64,000 nucleotides of DNA from Gliomastix tumulicola (Eukaryota; Ascomycota; Sordariomycetes; Hypocreales; Bionectriaceae), in contig BCHX01000003.1 in assembly GCA_001599755.1 (NCBI GenBank), positions 2,391,289-2,455,288 of the forward strand, written 5' to 3'. Both the position numbers and the translations under genes were made by a program. A model generated the notes under the pieces. It saw only the letters and a program-made list of their open reading frames with translations, searched no databases and had not been told where the DNA came from. Each line of letters opens with the position of its first letter. The first letter of the stretch is position 1. This document shows, piece after piece, positions 32,553-42,899 of the stretch.

Positions 32553-33728
32553 ATGGCTCATAACCTGCTTTCCTTCCTAGGCTGGGCCTTTCTGCCCAAC
32601 GTACGTCGCAAACCCGAACAAAAGAGACAATATTCAACGAGAGAAAACAGTATACTGACCTGCGTTCTTCGCGCGCAACAGCTCGTCACATCATGGGTCC
32701 AGACCATCTACTACGGCGTCATGATCCGCGCCGGCGACCCTAAGCCGCAGCCCGGCTCCCCCAAGTTCAACGCCCACCGCCGCACCATCCACATCCTCGT
32801 CGTGACGGGCTACCTCCTCTACACCATCTACGAGGCCGACAACGACCTCCTCCGCGCCTCCAACTTCTACGCCGACCTCGGCGTGAGCCCCGCCGCCGCC
32901 GACAAGGAGATCAAGAGCCGCTTCCGCCGCCTCGCGGCCCTGCACCACCCGGACAAGGCCACGGGCGGCGGCGGCAGCAGCGCCGCCGACTCGGCCGACT
33001 ACTACATGCACCTCAAGCTCGCGAGCGAGACGCTGCAGGACGCCGCGCGGCGCTTCGCGTACGAGCGCTTCGGCCCGGACGTCGTCAGGTGGACGCGCAG
33101 CAAGACGGTCCGCGACTTCGTCTCCAGGGGGGTGCTGCAGGGCATCCTCCCCCACTACGCCATCGCCGCCGCCACCATGTATGTCGTCGGGTTGTTTGGG
33201 TACATGGACTTTGGGAAGTTCTACCGGTGGCTGATCCTGGCGCTGCTCTGCACGTTCGAGGTCTGGACTGTCCTGCGGCCCGGGTTTCCTTGGGTGGTAA
33301 ACGCGCTCAACGCCGTTGTTACTACTGTCTCGACGCACCCGCCTTACCTGCCGTTCCAGATTATCACGCTGGCGCGCAAGGTCACGATCACGGTCTATAT
33401 AGCCCTCTCGCAGATCGGCCCTCTTCTGGCCATGCACTGGGGTGCACCAGGCCCGGTAGGCGGCGATGAGGACAAGGCCCTGCGGGCGGGTCTGGACCGC
33501 CTGGATGGTATGGCAAGATCGCTGGACGAGGACGTCGTGCGGCTGATGGACATGGAGATGGCGCCTTACAGGGGTGATCACGACGCGACGACCAACCTCC
33601 AGGGCAAGATGAAAGAGTGGCTGGTGCAGAACACGATCCGCGCGGATCCCATGGTGCGCGATGCGGTTGGCACATCCTATCGGAGAAGGAGGATGGACGC
33701 TCCCGCCGGTGCCAAGGGCAATCGATGA
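32553..33728 (+). CDS. Membrane-anchored J-domain (DnaJ) co-chaperone
   Basis: Two exons: 32553-32600 and 32682-33728 (364 aa), start in CCACCATGG. One hydrophobic segment (HILVVTGYLLYTIYEA, about residues 49-64) precedes the J domain at about 77-145, which has NFYADLGVSPAAADKEIKSRFRRLAALHHPDKA with the catalytic HPD at 105-107. Then come three more hydrophobic stretches: LPHYAIAAATMYVVGLFGY, YRWLILALLCTFEVWTVL and VTITVYIALSQIGPLLAMHW. The C-terminus is charged and probably cytosolic. The J domain would stimulate an Hsp70 ATPase at a membrane surface, likely ER; the organelle is inferred because there is no clear mitochondrial presequence. The single 81-nt intron is stop-free and a multiple of three, so retention would insert 27 residues without breaking the frame. 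A GC-rich exon creates a long meaningless frame on the other strand. Confidence 0.88.
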   Translation: MAHNLLSFLGWAFLPNVRRKPEQKRQYSTRENSILTCVLRAQQLVTSWVQTIYYGVMIRAGDPKPQPGSPKFNAHRRTIHILVVTGYLLYTIYEADNDLLRASNFYADLGVSPAAADKEIKSRFRRLAALHHPDKATGGGGSSAADSADYYMHLKLASETLQDAARRFAYERFGPDVVRWTRSKTVRDFVSRGVLQGILPHYAIAAATMYVVGLFGYMDFGKFYRWLILALLCTFEVWTVLRPGFPWVVNALNAVVTTVSTHPPYLPFQIITLARKVTITVYIALSQIGPLLAMHWGAPGPVGGDEDKALRAGLDRLDGMARSLDEDVVRLMDMEMAPYRGDHDATTNLQGKMKEWLVQNTIRADPMVRDAVGTSYRRRRMDAPAGAKGNR

Positions 33729-33953
33729 GAACATGTGAATACGGTTATAGACTAATGCCCAGCTCATTCGCAAGATTATATATATCCAAGAAAGTCAAAT
33801 GTATACAAGAGAAAAAAAATCTAAGATCATGACCAAGATTGCCGCAGCGGCAAGTAAATGGCCGGGGTGTCTATGTCTAATGAAAGCACGCTGAGTGCGT
33901 TTAGCTTGTAAAGCTGGCAGGAAGATGTGTTTGTGTGAATGTGGGTATCACTT

Positions 33954-35909
33954 TTAAAGACGCTGCGCTCCCCTCGTCTCGATGGGGATGCAGCAGATGC
34001 TCATGAACGCCATGAGGATCAAGACCGCAGATATGTAGATGGGCGTCGCAGCGCTGTCGCCCGGTACGTTCGCCGCGAGAATGGGGGCGAGGAGACCGGT
34101 GATCCTGTTTAGGAAGCTCGCCACACCCGTGCCGGCGCCTCGGACAGGGGCGGGGAAGATCTCCGGTGTGAAGGCGTAGAGGACGCCGTACATGATGTTC
34201 TGGAAGAAGGCGCCGATGCACGAGAAGATGAGCTGGAGGAAGGAGGTCTTCCCCCAGATGACGAAGAAGAATAGGAATATAGCCGAGAAGAATGTCGACG
34301 ACGCAAGGGTGCCGCGGCGACCGAGGAAGGGAGATGGCCGGTCGACGAGATAGGCGGCCAGAAGACTGCCAGGGACGCCAAATACGGAGGTGATGGCGTA
34401 GTTACGGTATGCCTGGGCAGATATGGGCGATGTTTCCGACTCGATGCTGGCCTGGTCGGAGCTGTCTCCGTATCGCGCAAAGTATTGAGGGAGGAAGGCG
34501 TTGAACAGGGGGTATCCCATGCCGATGGTAGCCCAGCTGAACCAGACGAGGGCGGTCGCTATGCCCAGCTGCCTGCTCTTGAACAGTTCCTTCAGCTTGT
34601 CGCCCGAGAACCCCCTGAGCTTCGCGAGGAGCGGGTTGCCAGTGTTTGACGGCGTGAAACGGGCGCTGCTCCGCTGTGTCACGTCCTCATCGTCGTCATG
34701 GGCCACGAGATCAAGGATCTCCGAAGTCAACCAGGTCCGGGTGTTGTTCCTCCAAGCAATCCCGTGCACGACAGCAACTGCTTCATCCTGACGCCCGGCG
34801 TTGAGCAGGAATTTGGGCGACTCGAGCAGGCGGAAGACGAAGAAGCGAATGACAAACATAGCGAATGTCACGATACCGATGGCGACCATGAAGTAACGCC
34901 ATCCCTGGTCCACGGGCCAGTTGGCGATGAAGAACCACGCAATCAGCGACGAGACCAGCTGGCCGATCGGCCACCAGACGGACAGGAGTGTTAGGAGAGA
35001 TCCAGACTCGTCCGGGAGGAACTCCATGAACAGAGCACCGTCGACGGGCAGACTGCCGCCGACACCAGTCCCGAGCGCGCCGTAGAAGAAGCAAACAGCT
35101 GGCCAGCTGCTCTGGTACGCGGCCATGATTCCGAAGACACTTGCGATGAGAAGCGTCGCGTTGAAGGGGATCCGCCGGCCAAGATAGTCCGACCCGATGC
35201 CCCAGGTGAAGCTCCCGAGCGATAGTCCCAGGAATAAGGCGCTGGTCGTGTATCGCACTCTCTTCTCCGAGATGTCAAACTCACCAGAGAGCGAAGGCAA
35301 GGTTAATGAAGCACCCTACATAAGCGGTTAGCATCATTTGCTCGTTCGGGAAGCCAAAGTGAGGGAATTGAAGAATGGTATCCCGACCTGTAACCAGAGA
35401 CTGGAGGAGACGTTAGCATAGGGCTCGATCGAGGCTCAACCAATGAGCGCACTTACTTGTCCGCAAACCAGCCGAAACCGCACAGGACAAACAGCTGCCA
35501 GTTGTAGCTCCCCATGCCGATGTCCTGGATGGCCTTGTTTATGAGTTTGGACTTGACTATGTAGCGAGTCAGTCACGATCCATGGCGAGAACCATTCCTA
35601 GGATCAAGGAGCCTTACTCTCATACGTCGTCCAGTCGCCCTGCCGCCCCTGCCTCGTCTCCTTGCGCAGGCCTTCGATGGTGTACTCGGCAGCTCTCATA
35701 TGAAGCATGCCCTGGGTCTCATTGTCGGCATCCTTTGCGCCGTCATCGTCGTCGTCGCCGGCATCAGGATCAGCCGCTTCAAACTCCGTCCTTCCCGTCC
35801 GCGCCGAATGACTGTAGTGATGCGCCTCTTCAAGGGGCACAAGGACCCCCAGGTAGTTTTCGACAGACTCCGGCTGTCGCGCCAGTCGTATCGGCCATCG
35901 TAGACCCAT
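33954..35909 (-). CDS. Major facilitator transporter (sugar-porter / SV2-like)
   Basis: Four exons: 35909-35618, 35556-35457, 35400-35388, 35315-33954 (588 aa). A cytosolic N-terminal region of about 100 residues with an acidic DDDDDG stretch precedes TM1 (GMGSYNWQLFVLCGFGWFADNLWLQ). The family motifs follow: LGLSLGSFTWGIGSDYLGRRIPFN (motif A), GTGVGGSLPVDGALFMEFLPDESG, RFFVFRLLESPKFLLNAGR (sugar-porter-like PESPR-type motif in modified form), and in the second half DRPSPFLGRRG and YAFTPEIFPAPVRGAGTG. These match fungal SV2-like members of the MFS whose substrates are mostly uncharacterised. The 13-nt exon 3 (L-W-L-Q plus a split Asn) is required to keep both TM1 and the frame. Convergent with the J-protein gene (225 bp between stops). 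Confidence 0.9.
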
Positions 35910-37183
35910 GGTGGCGGCGTGTGCGTTTGTGAGATGCTGATAAAATGGACGCTTGCTTCAAATGCATAAAACGCTTAGGCACCAGAATCCATGGAGAGGT
36001 GCCAAGAAAAAAAGGGATATCCAAAAAAGAGGGCGTTGATATGTAGCAGACAGAGGTAGAGTGAGTTGCACTGCAGCTAGGCTGGCTGCAGGTGTATGTG
36101 TGATAGAAGCTGATAAGAGACCGGACTGCGATTCGCAGATGCTGAGAAGGGAAGGGTGGCACTGATGGTAACAAGCCCCCGGGCCAAAGTAGAAATCCAA
36201 ACAAACAGCAACACAAGGGAATGGAATAGAACAGGACGGAATGGGAGAAGAGTGAAAGGGAGCACAAGGCCGCAAGAGACATCTACTGACAAACAAGGTC
36301 GTCCGTCACACGGGCTCAGACATTGAAGAGGACAAGTCATGAGGTCCCGTCAGCAGGATTTAAAGCGTGAGCGAATGAAGATCTGCCATTTTTTAAGGGG
36401 TTTCAGCGTCTGTGGTCGCTAAAAGTGAATGTGGGGCCCGTCAACGCGAGTCCTGGCTCGCTTAGCATCTTGGCATTACTCAACTGCTGTGAACCTCGAA
36501 AAATGTCGAGTCTAGCTGCAAGCGGCCGGGACGAATTTTATGTGCACGCAGGCCGAGCAAGGTGTACGATATCTGCCAGTGACGAGAAAAAGGGCACATG
36601 GGATTGATAGAAGCGCACCACGATGACCCTGAGCTGGGATGAGAGCTAGATTCTGGGTATCGTTAGACGCGTATCCAGCAAGTGACTTGAAAGCATGGGC
36701 CTGAACCTGTGCACCCTGAAATCCAACCCAGGGCCGAGACAGCGGGATAGCATTCCATACCCTCAACCCTCCCGTCTGATATCTTGCAAGTCGTTCGCGT
36801 GACCTGCTTCCCGAAATGGTAGGGCCTGGTCTAGAAGCCAGCCCGCAAGCGGATTGTCTCGCTGGATCACAGACATCAAATACCACCAACGTGTTAGGGC
36901 GAAAATGCTAGCTTCCAAGTATTACGGCTTGAGGGTATCGAATAATAGTAAACACCTTGTGTACATGGAAACAGCCTAGCCCAGAGAGGGCTTGTAAGAG
37001 TACACAGCAACTCCATAGTAGTATAACCGCCTTCATCAGCTCACCATAACGATAGAGTGAGGCGCGTCCTGTCGCGCCATTCTCACTTCTGCCAGCCGTT
37101 GATTAACCCCATAACTCCTGAACTCCTCAGCATGCTTTGAAATATTTTGGTGGGTGTCCGTGATCGAATGATGCGGCCAGCAT
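35910..37183. other. Intergenic region, MFS promoter and PC4 3' flank
   Basis: 1.27 kb. AT content rises towards 36900-37180, consistent with a 3' flank of the PC4 gene. No gene, RNA or repeat supported. Confidence 0.5.
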
Positions 37184-37792
37184 TTAGTTATCCTCTTCGC
37201 TCGTAGCTTCGATGTTTGCTTTCGCTGGCTTCTCCTTCCTGGGCTTTTTTATTAGGCTTGAGCTTGAACCGTTACTCGCGGAGGTGGCCGGGACGTCAAT
37301 GTCGTGTCCGAGCGCCCGGAGAGCAGCATTTAGTTCCGGGATGACCTTGAGGAAGCTGGTGTACTGCTCGACGGAGAGAGAGATGCCCTGCAAAATGTTG
37401 GGTTAGCAGCCTGGCAGATAGTAGCGGGGGTGGAGATCCAGGGGCACTCGATGTTCTATCTGACTAACCTTCTTGCCAGGCAGAGTCTTGCCGTCTTTCT
37501 CGTAGTACTCTCGAATGTTGACGAAGCTCATGTTCTTGAACTGCGACACACCCACGCGCCTCTTCTGAGAGAGCTGTAATTCCGGGGCATTAGTTTCCGC
37601 TGTACGTATCATATGGCTGTGCCTTGTACACACCTCCCAAAAGACATTTCCCTCGTCATCCGTCCCAGCTGCACCGGCTTTAGCCGCAGACGCCGTGCTC
37701 TTGGTCTTTTTTGGCGCGCTTTGCTTCGCTGTCGAGGAATCGTCCGAGTTGTCGACGAAACTAGCGCTCCGCTTCTTGGTTCTTCCCGACAT
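37184..37792 (-). CDS. PC4/Sub1-type ssDNA-binding transcriptional coactivator
   Basis: Three exons: 37792-37634, 37573-37469, 37387-37184 (155 aa). The N-terminus is basic and Ser-rich (MSGRTKKRSASFVDNSDD). The PC4 domain spans exons 2 and 3: [58 protein letters not shown], with the beta-strand [13 protein letters not shown] and the conserved KKGISL. PC4/Sub1 binds single-stranded DNA and acts in RNA polymerase II initiation, elongation and DNA repair in the nucleus. A Lys-rich C-terminal tail (KKPRKEKPAK...ATSEEDN) is longer than in human PC4. Both introns are phase 0 and fall at the edges of the domain. An upstream in-frame ATG at 37882 would add 30 residues; the MSGR start is preferred because it begins the usual basic N-terminus. 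Confidence 0.94.
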
Positions 37793-38642
37793 CTTGTCCG
37801 GATCGAGGTCGTGGGCGCAAAATGTGTCGCGTCGGCTTGGTGCGAGATCTGATGCTATCGCCGGCGGCAATGTTTCCCTCACTTTTGACGTGAGCTCGAG
37901 GGGTAGGTTTAACGAGCGGAATGATGACGAGATGGAATGCAGGTTGACGCGTTGGAAATGGCACGATTGGTGGGGCTCAACGCCATTTCACGTGAAAGGA
38001 AAGCTTACCTCTGGAGCTGAGACAGGGATGCCCCTCCAATGCCAATTTTGCGACATGCACGAAAGCGGCGACCATCTTAAGTGCGTCGGTACTGCTCATG
38101 AGCATCCATCTTTGTGCCTCGAGTGTGATGCGCCCTCATCTCTTACTTGTTCCTCGACCATCTCCCCGCCTCGAGGAGGCTGTTGCAACTGATTTGCCTC
38201 GAACTCGAAGATCTCCCGAGCCATCCCGCAACTACCAGCGACCTCACCCGCCATCGACCTCGTAATACCCATGTCGAGCCCCCCTGGAGCTCCGGCATGT
38301 TTAGCGTCGACAGGGAGTGTAAGTGGTGCCCCTGTCCACTGTGATTTACGACACCGTTGGTTACAGCCCCTGAAGGATGCTCTGCTATTTTCGACGAAGG
38401 GGCAAAAAAAAAAAGCTGGAAGACGGGCACAGCCATCGTCGCAATTTCGCCAGTCGACTGATTACATTCTAGGTTCTTCGGTTTCCCTTCCTCTCGACCA
38501 TACTCTCCGCATCTTGACCAGAATCACTGTTTTAATTTTAATGATTGCGTCTGTTATGTTCTTTTCGTGCATCTTTAATTCGAATCCATCTTTATAAACG
38601 AGCTTGAAGAAGGGTCCGGAGGTTGCCGGACGAGCTGCCTCA
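37793..38642. other. Divergent intergenic region, PC4 / sorting nexin
   Basis: 850 bp between two housekeeping genes transcribed apart. An A-run of about 11 lies near 38404. No independent gene seen. Confidence 0.5.
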
Positions 38643-41600
38643 ATGAGTATAACGAAGCCCTGCGAGGAGGCGCTTGCACCAAGCGCGAACCACGACACAG
38701 ACGCCTCTCGTGGCACATCGACACTGGACGAAAAAGCGATTAACGATACACACGATGACGAGAAGAAATCCCTTATTGGGAACAAGACGAGCTCGACCAC
38801 AGCGCACGCGACACCATGCTCACCACCCAGCAACGACGAACCCCTGACCACGAAAGCCCTCCAGTTTGCCTCCACAGCCAGCGCCTCAACGTTGGCGGGC
38901 ATCGGTATTGGCTTCGCAGCCGTGGTATACTTGATTCTCGGTCGCATCGGGCTGGTTCTTATCGGGGCTTTCGGTGGTGTCCTCGGCTTCATAGCATGGG
39001 AGGCTAGGAACCCAGAAATAGCCAGGATAGTCAGGGGCGAGCAAGGAGTCGACGTCCTCGAACGACTACACCTAGACCTGAAGGGTGTCAGACCAGAGAA
39101 AGAGGAGAACAAGGAGGAGGAGGATGAGCAGTTTGCGATCAAGGCGCTGGACGAGTTCCGCCCAGAGACTCGCGAGGCCCTGGGCGGCCTCATCGACGCA
39201 ATAATCCGAGACTACGTCAAGTGGTGGTACAGTCCGATCATCCCGAAAGACCACTCTTTCCCTCTTGCCTGTCGCAAGGCACTCACATCTTATGTGCTGG
39301 CCATGTCGAATCACATCTACCGCAAGCGACCAGCCGACGCTTTCCTAGACCTCCTCACCAACGCTTCGTCTATGGTCATCGTCTTCATGTCGGAGCTCGC
39401 CTCAGCATTCGCAGACTTGCCTGCCGAAGCCAATCTATCTGCGGCGGATACAGTGTACAACTACATTGCAGAGCATCCGGAATGCCACCTCGCGAACCTC
39501 CTCAACAACAAGCAGCAAAGCGCCAAGTTCCGCATGGTTGCCGAAGACCTGCTCCGCTTCCTCGACCACGATTCCCGCCGATGCGACCCGGCACGCCTCT
39601 TCCTGCGCGAAATCATATCCAATACCGTCCTCGAAAACCTCCTACAGAAGTGTAGCAAAGCAGACTGGATCAACGGCTGGATCGTGTACCTCCTCGAGAG
39701 CGGCGAGCCGGATCTGAACCAGGCTATCGACGTGGGCATGCAGACCGGCAGGGATTCGTTTGCAGATATGGATGGCAACATCGGAAACATCGGCATTGCG
39801 AAGCCTCCGCGATCGAGCCTAGAGGCAGACAAGGGTCGTCGAAAGGAACCCTCCCAGGCTCATCGCAAGAAGCTAAGCAAAGCAGATGAGGAGATGGAGG
39901 TTGCCATAGAAGAGATGAAGAAGCTTAACGAATTGATTGCTGCGGATGAACAGCGACGACGTCGGGCTTCGACTATCCGCGAATCTTCGGAGAGACCAAG
40001 GCCTGTTCTAGACAACATCGCCCCTGATCCTACGAAGCAATCGCCACCTGGCAAGTCATCAGACGATGCCTCAACTCAGAGCGACGCGGCACCTACTCCT
40101 CTGACCCCCGAGTCCGGTGCGGGCTCGAGCAGTCAGAACTCGTCTCCGAGGAACTCTGGAGGCGCCCAATTCACCAACTTCGACCAGGTTGCTCCTAAGC
40201 CTCGACCTGAAGACGCTGACGAGGAAGCGACGCCGCAGGAAAAGACGCCACTCACTTTGCACAACGCCTCCTTCACTCTCCACGATGATGCGAGCAGCGA
40301 AAACGCACGCATCAGGACCAAGCCCATATGGGACTACCTGATCCAAGTTGAGCCGTCCTCTGACGCCTACTCCGGATGGATGATTGTACGGAGGTACTCG
40401 GACTTTGAGACGCTGCACGAGATCCTCAGGCGCATCGCCGCCATCTCAGGGGCAACAGCCTTCACGGAGCTGCATAAGGAGCTGCCGGCATGGAAGCTCC
40501 ATACGAGGGAGTCGCTACGGGGTGAACTGGAGAGATATCTCCGCGACGCATGCTGGTACCAGTCTCTAGCTGAGAGTGAGGGGATGAAGCGATTCCTGGA
40601 GAAGTCGCAGAGTCATACACATGGCGCTTCCAAGTCCTTCGGCTGGGAGACCGTGGGCAAGAACATGCTGGACGTCCTTACCATCGCGCCAAAGGGTGCG
40701 ACTGAGGCTGGAAAGACGCTGGTGGATGGCGTGCAAGGCGTGTTCGGGAACTTCCCTGGCCTGAGCCGACGGACGACTCACCAGTCGATCGACCTCACCT
40801 CAAGCGCTAGTCGTGCCTCTCTATCTACACCTCCCAGGATGGAGAACCCCAAGTCGCCGGCTCGGTCTGACAGAGCGAGTCTCGACAGTCAGCGGTCATC
40901 AGTTGTCTCCCAGCAGCCCGGGAAGATGGCACCAATGGAGAGGCGGCCTAGTTATCAGTCTCAGCCTGGCGACCCGGACAGTGACTACTTCAGAATGGGT
41001 CGCACTGAGCGAATCGACTCGATCCCCAACACCGGCAGTGGAAGGCCGAGTAGGGAGCACAGCCGGGCATCGAGCCTGGCAGCGCTTCGCTCACCGTCGT
41101 CCATCAGCCTAGACAAGTTCAACCTCCCACCTCACCCAGACGAGATCTCAGACGACTACGAGTTCCCCTCAGCGCCCCCCGGGGTGCCGCGCTCTCAGTC
41201 AGCAGACAACCTAGGAATTACGAACAACGTCGCCTCGCCCAACGGCGCAGTCTCTCCTGTACCCCTGAGCGGCAAGAGACTGCCCAAGTCGGTCCGACAG
41301 TACTCGCAACTCTCAGAGTCGGAGACACATGTGGCCGTGGAGCTGATCTTCGCCGTCATCAACGAGATGTACACCCTCTCCTCGGCCTGGAACATCAGAC
41401 GGACGCTCCTGGCCGCAGCCAAGTCCTTCCTGCTGCGGCCGGGCAACCCGTCCCTGCTCACGGTGCAGTCGCTCATCCAGACCTCGGTGCTCGACGCCAA
41501 CACGTCCGATGCGGGCATCGCCGCCCAGGTGCGCAAGGTGCGGGAGAACGCCATGCCTAGCGAGAAGGAGCGCGCGGCCTGGCCGGCCGAGCTCTCGGAC

Positions 41601-41801
41601 GAGGAGAAGGAGAAGCTCAGGGCCAAGGCCCGGGGTCTGCTGATCCGCAGCGGTGTGCCCGCGGCGCTGATGGGCGTCATGGGCCAGGCGGCCACGAGCG
41701 AGGCGCTGGGGCGTCTCTTCGACTGCCTGCAGATCGAGGAGGTGGCCAGGGGGTTCGTGTTTGGGCTGCTGCTGCAGGTCGTCCGTCTGGTCACCGACTG
41801 A
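38643..41801 (+). CDS. Membrane-anchored sorting nexin (PXA-PX-Nexin_C, Mdm1/SNX13-like)
   Basis: Single exon, 1052 aa. A hydrophobic hairpin or double span (TLAGIGIGFAAVVYLILGRIGLVLIGAFGGVLGFIAWEA, about residues 80-118) anchors the N-terminus. A PXA domain follows at about 170-352 (LIDAIIRDYVKWWYSPII...). A charged linker comes next, then a PX domain at about 538-656 with the phosphoinositide-binding RRYSDFETLHEIL and the Pro-containing LHKELPAWKLHTRESLRGELERYL. After a Ser-rich linker, Nexin_C lies at about 898-1052. I see no RGS domain between PXA and PX, whereas SNX13/14/25 usually have one. Yeast Mdm1 and its relatives tether ER to vacuole or lipid droplets. The start is the first ATG; the frame is open 13 codons further upstream without another ATG. 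Confidence 0.9.
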   Translation: MSITKPCEEALAPSANHDTDASRGTSTLDEKAINDTHDDEKKSLIGNKTSSTTAHATPCSPPSNDEPLTTKALQFASTASASTLAGIGIGFAAVVYLILGRIGLVLIGAFGGVLGFIAWEARNPEIARIVRGEQGVDVLERLHLDLKGVRPEKEENKEEEDEQFAIKALDEFRPETREALGGLIDAIIRDYVKWWYSPIIPKDHSFPLACRKALTSYVLAMSNHIYRKRPADAFLDLLTNASSMVIVFMSELASAFADLPAEANLSAADTVYNYIAEHPECHLANLLNNKQQSAKFRMVAEDLLRFLDHDSRRCDPARLFLREIISNTVLENLLQKCSKADWINGWIVYLLESGEPDLNQAIDVGMQTGRDSFADMDGNIGNIGIAKPPRSSLEADKGRRKEPSQAHRKKLSKADEEMEVAIEEMKKLNELIAADEQRRRRASTIRESSERPRPVLDNIAPDPTKQSPPGKSSDDASTQSDAAPTPLTPESGAGSSSQNSSPRNSGGAQFTNFDQVAPKPRPEDADEEATPQEKTPLTLHNASFTLHDDASSENARIRTKPIWDYLIQVEPSSDAYSGWMIVRRYSDFETLHEILRRIAAISGATAFTELHKELPAWKLHTRESLRGELERYLRDACWYQSLAESEGMKRFLEKSQSHTHGASKSFGWETVGKNMLDVLTIAPKGATEAGKTLVDGVQGVFGNFPGLSRRTTHQSIDLTSSASRASLSTPPRMENPKSPARSDRASLDSQRSSVVSQQPGKMAPMERRPSYQSQPGDPDSDYFRMGRTERIDSIPNTGSGRPSREHSRASSLAALRSPSSISLDKFNLPPHPDEISDDYEFPSAPPGVPRSQSADNLGITNNVASPNGAVSPVPLSGKRLPKSVRQYSQLSESETHVAVELIFAVINEMYTLSSAWNIRRTLLAAAKSFLLRPGNPSLLTVQSLIQTSVLDANTSDAGIAAQVRKVRENAMPSEKERAAWPAELSDEEKEKLRAKARGLLIRSGVPAALMGVMGQAATSEALGRLFDCLQIEEVARGFVFGLLLQVVRLVTD

Positions 41802-42070
41802 GGGGGGGGGGGCGAGTGGGAGAGTGAGCTCCGAGGTATTCGGAGCGGGCGAGCGTGTGATCGGCTCCACGGCCGGCGTTATCTTTCTTCTTCAAGCCTT
41901 TCATGTCCAACAACCCTTACCTTGTATCTATTATTAATTCCTGTTTTCTTTCCCTGCTGCATGCGGGAACTTGATGTATCGACACGACTGGGGCGTCTAG
42001 CAAGTGCGTTTGGGGGGGGGTTATCAAATCAAATCTTAGGGAAACCTGCTGATCGAACAGAAGGTGGGAA

Positions 42071-42090
42071 NNGGGGGGGGGGGNGGGGGG
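42071..42090. other. Ambiguous bases in a G homopolymer
   Basis: Two N, then G11, one N and G6. Base calls failed in a poly-G tract, parallel to the poly-C gap at 20435-20586. Confidence 0.95.
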
Positions 42091-42699
42091 CGTGTACTTA
42101 CTATAGTAGTATCGCGAACATGGTCCTCAGTACAGCACAACAACAGTTCAGAGCTAATGCAGGCTACTCGAAGCGGACAGCTACGGGGGAGCAGCAGAAA
42201 ACGTGAAGCACGCCGTCCCGTTGTCGATTGCGTGTCTCATCCACCGGCTGGTCAAGGACCTTCCGCATCGAGACTGACCATCCAGTGTCAATGCGTAGCT
42301 CAGAACGTGGCTGGGAAGTGGCAGCCTAGTCTTGTATCGAGAGAGAGAGAGAGAAAGGGTGATGAAGGGACAGTGGCACAGACGTCGTGCGACCCTTGTC
42401 GCTCGATCTCCATGGGGGGTTTTTTTTTCTGAGAATACGAAGTCAGGCTATCCTCCATCTCGACCAAGATCGCCAGCCGGATCGAGAACCTGTGTCGAAG
42501 GAGGTGCGCATGGCCTCACCTGGCTGCATTCTGTGAATGTCTAGAACAGCCCAGCCAAGACAATAAACAATTGCCGTTTGAAGGATCCCGCGTCCGATAG
42601 TCGCCTGCAGTTAGCCTCCCGGCGCGATTCTTCGCCTGCTCGCTCGTTCTTGGATCGATAGACAGGTCACCCGTCCTCCAAAGGGGGTGTGCGAGGGTG

Positions 42700-42734
42700 C
42701 GTGTGTGTATGTGTGTGTGTGTGTGTGTGTGTGT
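42700..42734 (+). repeat. (GT)n microsatellite
   Basis: GT dinucleotides over 35 nt with a single TA interruption at about 42709; intergenic. Confidence 0.95.
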
Positions 42735-42877
42735 TGGATGGGGGCATGCACGGCACGGCCCACGTTGGCATTTCTGCAGGACATGCAGCACCGATCCTGT
42801 GATTGCGACACTGCTGCGGGTCACGATTTTGCTGCACAGGACACACGGACTCTCTCTCCCTGACTCACTCAACCCAG

Positions 42878-42899
42878 CCATCCATCCATCCATCCATCC
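42878..42899 (+). repeat. (CCAT)5 tetranucleotide repeat
   Basis: Five tandem CCAT units, about 145 bp after the GT microsatellite. Confidence 0.9.

Noticed and set aside
32691..33773. 360-codon minus-strand frame over the J-domain gene
   Set aside because: Antisense shadow of a GC-rich exon; no homology features.
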